A DNA stretch of 64,000 nucleotides, from positions 19,740,945 to 19,804,944 of the forward strand of contig OV884059.1 of NCBI GenBank assembly GCA_930367215.1, given 5' to 3'. The stretch's first letter is position 1, and the number at the start of each line of letters is the position of its first letter. This document shows positions 57,837 through 64,000 of the stretch, piece after piece. The position numbers and the translations under genes are program-made. The stretch comes from Pollenia angustigena (taxonomy: Eukaryota > Arthropoda > Insecta > Diptera > Polleniidae). Below the pieces are notes generated by a model. The model ran no database searches. It was not told the DNA's origin and saw nothing but the letters and a program-made list of their open reading frames with translations.

Positions 57837-58448
57837 TTAATTATTAACTAGCATACGAGGATTCTCATATGCATCCTTCAAATTTTTCCAGGCGATCTCA
57901 AATCCATCATTGCTTAATGGGCACTTTAACACGATTTCGTTTGCTTCGCCGGCGGTTTTACGAATTAAATGACAAAGTCGCTCTATATTACTAAGACGCG
58001 AACTATTAATGTAAATCGCCGTGAATAAATCTCTAAATGCGGGCCACGAAACATAGTCGCCATCAAAGGGCTTAACATCACAAGGAGGTAAAGTTAAATT
58101 GTGCTCCGAGTTACCAAGATTGGAACCATTAGATTTTGAGGATTTTTTAAAATTAAATGTTTTCTCATTAATAGTGGCCAAACATTTCATATATGCCAAA
58201 TATGTGGCCTCATATTTATTTGACACCACCTCTACATCCGCAGGTTCACTTTTCCCGGAACCCTCAAAATAATCCAAGCAAAGCTCATGTGACAATTTAA
58301 CTTTCTCCCATAATTTTTTCAATTCATCGCCCTGAATCTCTAAAGTAAACACGGTATGCATTTCCTCCCGAAGATGATTAAAATTCGATTCAAATCTAAT
58401 AAGAGCATCCGAATCTCTTATAAATTTAGCAAGTGGTAACATTGGCAT
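57837..58448 (-). pseudogene. BEL gag, N-terminal part (DUF1759-like)
   Basis: The 203-residue frame starts MPMLPLAKFIRDSDALIRFE and contains the BEL gag signature LPPCDVKPFDGDYVSWPAFR with the following IERLCHLIRKTAGEANEIV. It stops at TAA 57837-57839, but the same frame continues open (LKLLFNLPSVEKES...) into the next block, so gag-pol was one polyprotein and the stop looks like a point mutation or a readthrough codon. Confidence 0.85.
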
Positions 58449-59321
58449 AGTTAATGTTATTTTTCAATAAAAAATTCAATTAAAAAAATTTTATTTAATT
58501 GAAACCAAAAAAAACTTTGTAACGAACAATATATAATTGACCCAAAAAAGAATTTTATTTAATTAAAATTCAATTAAAACAAATTCTATTTAATTAAAAC
58601 AAATAAAATCTGTAACAAATAATATGTATGCCAACTTGACCGACCGTAGGGTACTAATTGTTCTAATAAGTACAACAAGAAGAAGAAAATATTCAACAAT
58701 AACAAAATCAATTTCCTATATATCCTTATTATCAGGACTTTTAGATAAATATTTTTTCTAATTTGTAAATTATTTCCAAATTTAATTTATTATTTATTTT
58801 ACACTTTAATTTATAAATTAATCAACTTTAATTTATAAAAACATGTCCGTCCACGTAAACAAACACACGGTCGATCAAACAGTAACCACGAGAAAATAAA
58901 TCAAAGCAAACGTCAAACGAACAAGTGTTGTAAAACGATCAATCACAATGTATGTAGGTTAGCGTGGCCGTTAGTTGTATGGAGAACTTTTTTTTTTTGA
59001 TTTCTCATATTCTCCCCCCCCAAATCGGTTCAGTTTTATGTAAAAAAAAATACAACAAAATTTCGTAGCGATAAGTTGTGTTTTAGGGGGGGCGTCGGCC
59101 CCTCAAAGTTTGCATTAAGCCATTTATTCAAATGTAATTTGTTTGCATATGACTATCTCTTAAAAACAACATTTTACAAGAACATGATATATGGCAATAT
59201 TTTAGCTCTTCTAGTCAACAACATTAGCGTCGAAGAAAGTTTTTTGCTAAAATTAATATTTAAGAAAATAATTAAGAAAATAACAACAAAATTCCAAACA
59301 TTTTATATACGTTTTATATAT
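58449..59321. other. Non-coding stretch between BEL and Gypsy
   Basis: It should contain the BEL 5' LTR and primer-binding site. It is AT-rich, with near-repeats of TTTTATTTAATTAAA (58475-58605). No convincing LTR ends or PBS were found. An open frame at 59076-59336 runs into the Gypsy LTR and has no recognisable product. Confidence 0.4.
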
Positions 59322-59721
59322 TGTTACGAAAGTTAAATTATCTAAGAATTATTTATAGTTATAGTTATAAGTTATCTTGTAAGTCATAGTTTTATGTTAC
59401 TTAAAATTGTCATGTATAATTTTCAACACAACTGTTATTTTAAAAATAATTCCTATATAAATTTCCCAGTAATTTCTAGAAATGGTTATAGAACATAATA
59501 AATAGTTTTTACGGGAAGGTTCAGGAAAAATCTAGAAATAATTATGAAATATAAAAAGGGGTGACTCATGTAAAATTAGTTTAGTTTGTTTTGAAAACGG
59601 TTCTGTTCGTTACTAACAATTGTGAACAAAATAAAGTTTGTTAAGTTGAATAAGTGTGTGTATTTATTTTTATTTGCAATTAAAAGAACTCAAACGCGTT
59701 TATTAAAGGAAAAACGTAACA
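59322..59721 (+). repeat. 5' LTR of the right-hand Gypsy element
   Basis: 400 bases bounded by TGTTACG and CGTAACA (7-base inverted ends, TG...CA). It contains a TATAAAAA box at 59550-59557 and AATAAA at 59630-59635, so promoter and poly(A) signal are in the usual order. The partner LTR is outside the window. Confidence 0.85.
59550..59557 (+). promoter_or_regulatory. LTR TATA box
   Basis: TATAAAAA, 80 bases before the AATAAA signal in the LTR; probable start of the genomic transcript shortly after it. Confidence 0.6.
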
Positions 59722-59723
59722 AT

Positions 59724-59741
59724 TGGTGTCAGAAGTGAAAT
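59724..59741 (+). promoter_or_regulatory. tRNA primer-binding site
   Basis: TGGTGTCAGAAGTGAAAT begins two bases after the LTR end. TGG complements the CCA tail of the primer tRNA. The TGGTGTCAGAAGTG form is common in insect Gypsy elements. The tRNA was not identified. Confidence 0.7.
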
Positions 59742-59814
59742 TGCAATAAAAAAAAAAATAAACAAATAAAAAAAAAAGGATAAAAAAATAAAAAAAAAAA
59801 CTATACAAACAACA

Positions 59815-61371
59815 ATGAAATTCGAGGAGCTAAAAGTTGAACAGCTCAAGAAAGAGTTGGGCAAGTTGGATCTGCCTACTACTGGAAATAAAGCTGAGCT
59901 GCAGAAAAGATTAATCGATGAATTTAAGCGACGCAATATTGACATCGCAACTTATGAATTTGAAGAAAAAGAAGAAATAGAAGTTGCTACCCGTGCAGTA
60001 ACAAGCAACATGGATCTTGGTACAATGTTTGCTGCTATGATGGAGAAAATGGAAGAAAATTCTAGAAAAATGGAGGAAATGGTAAAAGAAAATTCGGCTG
60101 TAACTTCTAGAAAAATGGAAGAAAATTCTAGAAAAATGGAAGAAAATTCTAGAAAAATGGAGGAAATGGTAAAAGAAAATTCGGCTGTAACTTCTAGAAA
60201 AATGGAAGAAAATTCTAGAAAAATGGAAGAAAATTCTAGAAAAATGGAGGAAATGGTAAAAGAAAATTCGGCTGTAACCTCTAGAAAAATGGAAGAAAAT
60301 TCAAAAGCTATCGTAGCAGAAAATTCTAAAAATATAGAGAAGATGGTAAAGGAAAATTCAAGCACCATCTTAGCCGAAATTCAAGAAAATTCTAGAGCAA
60401 CAAACGAGAAACTTCAGGCTACTAATGAAAAACTTGAGAAGCTTCAAGAGATTTCTACTGTTATAAACGACAGAGTGGACGATATGGAAATGGAATTGTC
60501 TGATGTAAAAACACAAGTCACGGTGTTCGATGAAAAGCTACATCATCTGGAAGTTAAAGTTAATAGTCTTCAGTGCCAAGAGGGAGCGGTTCGAGTTTCA
60601 CCAGAAGTCTCTAGTAGAATTAAGGCCCCGAGTTTTGACGGCAGTTTACCATTTAGTGTTTTTAAGTTCCAGTTTGACACAGTTGCCAACAAAAACGCAT
60701 GGAACAATGAAGAAAAAGCCATAGAGCTGATTCTGGCTTTAAAAGGATCTGCGGCTGAAATTCTAGAAAGTGTACCAGTAAGTTGCAGAAACAATTACGA
60801 TGACATTATGGTAGCACTGCAACGAAAGTATGGTGGTGAACACAGAAAAGAAATATTTAGAATGGAATTACGGGGAAGAGTACAAAAGGCAAACGAGACG
60901 CAACAGGATTTCGCATTAGAGATTGAGCGCTTGGTGCAGCTTACCTATCCAGGTGAAAGTCATCCATTGCTAGATCATTTTAAGACCGAGGCATTTGTAA
61001 ACGGTATACGGGATGCTGATGTGAAACTAGCGGTATGTGCATCACAGAAGCCATCATTTGCCGAAACGGTATCATTTGCCCTAGCCCAAGAAACCGCAAG
61101 AATAATTTCAAGGCCGCAAGCGTATAAGGTGCGAAAACTTGATTTTGCCGCTGAAGAAGAAAGAGATATTGTAAAGGACATAAAGGAGGCAGTGATGCAA
61201 GCTTTAAACGAGAAGCAAGGTAAAAACATAGTAAAATGTTATAATTGCGGTAAGATTGGCCATATTCAGCGAAACTGCAAAGCACCTAGAAGACGATCAA
61301 GATCTTCTTCGCCACCAGGAAACAATCAGCGTGCTAATCAACACACATCACAAGAGTCACCTTTAAACTAA
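59815..61371 (+). CDS. Gypsy gag polyprotein with SAP-like N-terminus and coiled-coil repeats
   Basis: 518 residues, start ATG 59815 after an A-rich leader. Residues about 3-38 (EELKVEQLKKELGKLDLP, GNKAELQKRLIDEF) look like a SAP DNA-binding motif. Residues about 75-200 are heptad-like repeats (KMEENSR, KMEEMVKENS) encoded by an 87-base tandem repeat, predicting a coiled coil. A capsid-like region follows (PSFDGSLPFSVFKFQFDTV, LRGRVQKANETQQDFALEIE), then one CCHC knuckle CYNCGKIGHIQRNC (about residue 478) and an Arg/Ser-rich tail. It ends at TAA 61369-61371 directly after the slippery heptamer. Structural protein of the particle. The SAP-like start and long coiled coil are unusual. Confidence 0.9.
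   Translation: MKFEELKVEQLKKELGKLDLPTTGNKAELQKRLIDEFKRRNIDIATYEFEEKEEIEVATRAVTSNMDLGTMFAAMMEKMEENSRKMEEMVKENSAVTSRKMEENSRKMEENSRKMEEMVKENSAVTSRKMEENSRKMEENSRKMEEMVKENSAVTSRKMEENSKAIVAENSKNIEKMVKENSSTILAEIQENSRATNEKLQATNEKLEKLQEISTVINDRVDDMEMELSDVKTQVTVFDEKLHHLEVKVNSLQCQEGAVRVSPEVSSRIKAPSFDGSLPFSVFKFQFDTVANKNAWNNEEKAIELILALKGSAAEILESVPVSCRNNYDDIMVALQRKYGGEHRKEIFRMELRGRVQKANETQQDFALEIERLVQLTYPGESHPLLDHFKTEAFVNGIRDADVKLAVCASQKPSFAETVSFALAQETARIISRPQAYKVRKLDFAAEEERDIVKDIKEAVMQALNEKQGKNIVKCYNCGKIGHIQRNCKAPRRRSRSSSPPGNNQRANQHTSQESPLN
60048..60300 (+). repeat. 87-bp in-frame minisatellite in gag
   Basis: The GGTAAAAGAAAATTCGGCTG block recurs at 60081, 60168 and 60255, exactly 87 bases apart. Each unit encodes 29 residues, including two heptads KMEENSR. 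The copies are nearly identical, so the expansion is recent. Confidence 0.95.
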
Positions 61372-61421
61372 AAATAGCTAGCACCTCGGGGCATGGGCTA
61401 GCTTCCACATCTGAGGGCCCC
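61362..61421 (+). promoter_or_regulatory. -1 ribosomal frameshift signal: slippery heptamer plus H-type pseudoknot
   Basis: T-TTA-AAC (61362-61368) is in gag frame with the gag stop TAA right after. After a 7-base spacer, AGCTAGC (61376-61382) pairs with GCTAGCT (61397-61403), and loop GGGGC (61388-61392) pairs with GCCCC (61417-61421), forming an H-type pseudoknot. Pol is open in the -1 frame through the heptamer. This decides the gag to gag-pol ratio. Confidence 0.85.
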
Positions 61422-64000
61422 ACAATCTCTATATCAGTAGTGCAAAGGAGCAACAGGAATCTTACTGCTTATGGTTACATTAATGGTCAGAAACGCATTC
61501 TTACTGTGGACACTGGGGCATCACATTCTATAATAAGGCCCGATTTAATACAAAAATCAATCCAACCACTGAGCGGGGTAAGTCTGCGAACAGCTACAGG
61601 CGAGTCTGCCACTGTTTATGGAAAAGTAAAAGCACAATTAAGTATGGCCAATGCAATCGCCCATCACGTATTTATTGTGGCTGATATTGTAGACGAGGTA
61701 ATCATTGGCGCAGATTTCATGATTGAACATGGTATTCAATTGGATATGGGTCAGCGAATTATGTATTGGCGTGATGTGGAGATACCCCTTGAAGTTGGAT
61801 ACGAAACCACGGCCCATGTAAGACAGCTAATCGCCCTTCAACGTGACAAACTGCCACCCAAATCAGAAACCTTAGTATGGGCGCGAATGGAGGGAGATTG
61901 TGAGGACAACAGTTTTTGGGTGGTAGAGCCAGCAGAAGTTAAAGGAGATATCGTAACAGCGCATGCCCTCGTAAAACCCAGCAACAATCTAGTTCCCGTG
62001 AGAGTATTAAATTTATCCAGCATTGAAAAAGTCCTTACGCAGAACTTCAAAATTGGACAATGTACTTCAGCAGAAGCAATAATTAATTGCGAGCAGCATC
62101 AAGGCGCAGCCAGGAGAATTGGCAAGGACCACGAGTCACTAGAGGAACGTGTGCGAAAATGGACCGAAAAGCTAACACCGCCTTGCAAAAATAAGGCCAA
62201 ACAACTACTAAGAAAATATGCCTCTGCATTCGCTTTGAAAGGTCAAAACCAAGGCAGAACGTCAATCGTGAAACACGAAATCAACACAGGCGAAGCTAAG
62301 CCAATAAAACAGGCGCCAAGAAGCATTCCTCTAGCAAAGCGAAATAAAGTAAAAGAGCTGGTTAGCGATATGGAAAAGAACGGAGTTATTAAACCATCAT
62401 CAAGTCCGTGGAGCTCACCAGTGGTTTTGGTGAAAAAGAAAGATGGAAGTACCAGATTCTGCGTAGATTACAGAAAACTGAATGACGTCACGAAAAAAGA
62501 TAGTTATCCATTGCCTAGAATTGATGATACCCTGGACACGTTAGCCGGAACGAAATGGTTTTCTACATTGGATTTGCAGAGCGGTTATTGGCAAGTGGAA
62601 ATTTCGGAAAACGATAAGGAGAAAACTGCGTTTAGCGCAAGTGATGGCTTATGGCAGTTTAATGTGATGCCATTTGGACTCTGCAATGCTCCGGCTACAT
62701 TCGAGCGGTTAATGGAGCAGGTGTTAAAAGGTCTTCACCGAAAGACATGTTTGGTGTACCTTGACGACATTATTGTAATGGGGAAAACATTTGATGAACA
62801 CCTGAAAAACCTAGAAGAGGTGATGAAACGTATATCAATGGCAGGACTCAAACTAAATGCTAAGAAATGCTCACTGTTCCAGAAGGAAGTAAAATACCTG
62901 GGACATCGTGTAACCTCCAAAGGCATCTCGACGGATGATGATAAAATAAAAGCTGTAATGGATTGGCCTCGCCCGAAAAATATTCATGAATTACGCAGTT
63001 TTCTAGGCCTGTGTACATACTACAGGCGCTTTGTACCAAACTTTGCAAATATTGCTGCAAGTTTACACGAATTGACTAAAAAGGCGCAAAAATACATCTG
63101 GAGTGAAGCACAGGAAACAGCATTTCAGAAACTGAAGGAATTGTTGTGCTCAGCACCAATTTTGGCTTACCCCATTACTGGAGAGAAATTTGTGCTTGAT
63201 ACCGATGCGAGCGGATACGTAGTTGGAGGTGTGCTTTCCCAAGTGGTCAATGGTGTAGAGCGAGTCGTGGGCTATTACAGCCGAATACTTTCGAAGCCTG
63301 AGAGAAATTACTGCGTAACGCGAAGGGAGCTCCTGGCAGTACTAGAGTCCGTAAAACATTTTCACAAGTATTTGTATGGTCAACATTTTGAGTTAAGAAC
63401 GGACCACTCTGCACTCAGGTGGTTGCTGCAATTCAAGAATCCGGAAGGTCAGATAGCTCGCTGGATTGAGCGCCTACAAAGTTATGATTTTACCATTGAG
63501 CACAGAAAAGGTGGAAAACATGGCAACGCGGATGCTCTATCAAGACGACCCTGCAAACTGGAATGCAAGCATTGTGTAAAGGCTGAAGGAAAGGAATACA
63601 ACTGTGAAGTTCGCCTACTGCATATAGAGTCCAACGAAGACTGGTCAATGGCACAGAAAGCTGACCCTATATTAGAGAAAATCATGAAGGCCAAAGAAGA
63701 AGGCAGAAGGCCGAATCGAAACGAAATATCATCTGAAAGTCCGCTAACAAAAGCATACTGGGCCCTATGGAACAGCCTACAGTTGATAAACGGCTGCCTG
63801 TACCGAGCATGGGAAAGTGCCGATGGAAAATCAGTTCGTAACCTCATTGTGGTGCCATCGTCAAAAGTACATGAAGTTCTAAATGAATTCCATAATGGTC
63901 CAAGTGGTGGCCATCTTGGCGTAACAAAAACATTAGAAAAATTAAAACAACGTTTCTACTGGGTTGGGTGCCAACAAGCTGTGGCCGATTGGATATCAAA
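61363..64000 (+). CDS. Gypsy pol polyprotein (protease, RT, RNase H, integrase N-terminus), partial
   Basis: Open in the -1 frame relative to gag to the window end (about 878 codons), expressed as a gag-pol fusion. Protease: TVDTGASHSIIRP with Asp at 61509, TATGES flap, IIGADFM. RT: FCVDYRKLND, WFSTLDLQSGYWQV, FGLCNAPATFERLM, catalytic YLDDIIV at 62757. RNase H: DTDASGYVVGG, RRELLAVLE, TDHSALRW, GNADALSRR. Integrase begins with the His-His half of its zinc domain (EFHNGPSGGHLGVTKTL); the Cys pair and triad lie beyond the edge. All catalytic residues visible are intact, so the enzyme set looks functional. Integration and reverse transcription take place in the particle and nucleus. Confidence 0.92.

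Larger units (their letters stand above)
50779..58448 (-). mobile_element. BEL/Pao LTR retrotransposon with three ORF blocks, decayed
   Basis: On the minus strand the order is gag (58448-57837), nucleocapsid-protease-RT (57836-55368), RNase H-integrase (55218-53401), integrase tail (53400-53143), ORF3 (53107-50930). The gag-pol frame is broken by in-frame stops at 57837-57839 and 53401-53403, two more near 55368 and 55309, and one frameshift near 55220. ORF3 is split by the hAT-like insertion at 51732-52848. LTRs were not identified with confidence. Confidence 0.85.
59322..64000 (+). mobile_element. Apparently intact Ty3/Gypsy retrotransposon (5' LTR, gag, pol), 3' end beyond window
   Basis: 5' LTR 59322-59721, primer-binding site from 59724, gag 59815-61371 and pol in the -1 frame from 61362 to the window end, all open. 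No stops or frameshifts other than the programmed one. It is much fresher than the other retroelements here. Confidence 0.9.

Noticed and set aside
58449..59321. Search for the BEL 5' LTR and primer-binding site
   Set aside because: AT-rich near-repeats were seen, but no TG...CA pair shared with 50403-50778 and no convincing tRNA complement.
59076..59336. 86-codon open frame upstream of and into the Gypsy LTR
   Set aside because: It crosses the LTR boundary and shows no recognisable domain.
59952..60368. Open frame antisense to gag (138 codons, Phe/Ser-rich)
   Set aside because: It is the mirror of the 87-base repeat in gag; repetitive and without independent features.

Overview
This is AT-rich, intron-containing, transposon-packed animal DNA, most likely from a calyptrate fly such as a blow fly or house-fly relative. 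The evidence is small GT-AG introns, MADF/C2H2 zinc-finger genes typical of flies, and the repeat family opening with GTAAGAGTGCTATATTCGGC that is familiar from higher Diptera. No bacterial genes, CRISPR array, rRNA or normal tRNA gene was seen.

Only two host genes are evident. They are paralogous MADF plus C2H2 zinc-finger transcription factors, both on the minus strand. One occupies 1-1309 (running off the left edge), with a probable first exon at 10266-10571. The other is at 40308-41948. Both seem to have been spread apart by transposon insertion: the first would have a 9-kb intron holding a Gypsy, a Transib, a hAT-like element and MITEs.

Layout: 1-1309 zinc-finger gene; 2473-6590 broken Gypsy pol split by a hAT-like insertion; 7340-9059 broken Transib (RAG1-like) transposase; 9936-12308 MITEs; 12696-17111 possible hAT-like composite with a Myb/SANT-like ORF and nested MITEs; 18677-21252 hAT-like element holding a Penelope-like fragment with a hammerhead-ribozyme-like motif; 21389-21830 piggyBac-type MITE; 22541-23350 Harbinger-type MITE with a Myb/SANT ORF; 23360-25962 jockey-type reverse transcriptase; 26051-27883 dead Tc1-like transposon; 28020-29152 Helitron; 30339-30656 Tc1 helix-turn-helix; 31150-33728 jockey endonuclease scrap and a long TIR element; 34210-38897 hAT-like element with nested foldback and pogo-like MITE; 40308-41948 second zinc-finger gene; 42725-47638 transposase scraps, palindromes and a 0.55-kb tandem triplication; 47914-48992 nested MITEs; 49385-50402 copia fragment; 50779-58448 BEL/Pao retrotransposon (minus strand) with an unusual third ORF; 59322-64000 an apparently intact Gypsy (plus strand) cut by the right edge.

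The most notable signals are: a textbook -1 ribosomal frameshift site (slippery heptamer, 7-nt spacer, H-type pseudoknot) at the gag-pol junction of the right-hand Gypsy; a second nucleocapsid/protease-like ORF downstream of BEL pol; a hammerhead-like fold in Penelope-derived DNA; TIRs that covary between MITE copies; and a piggyBac MITE with three GGGTCA inverted repeats. All calls come from reading the sequence by eye; no database search was run.
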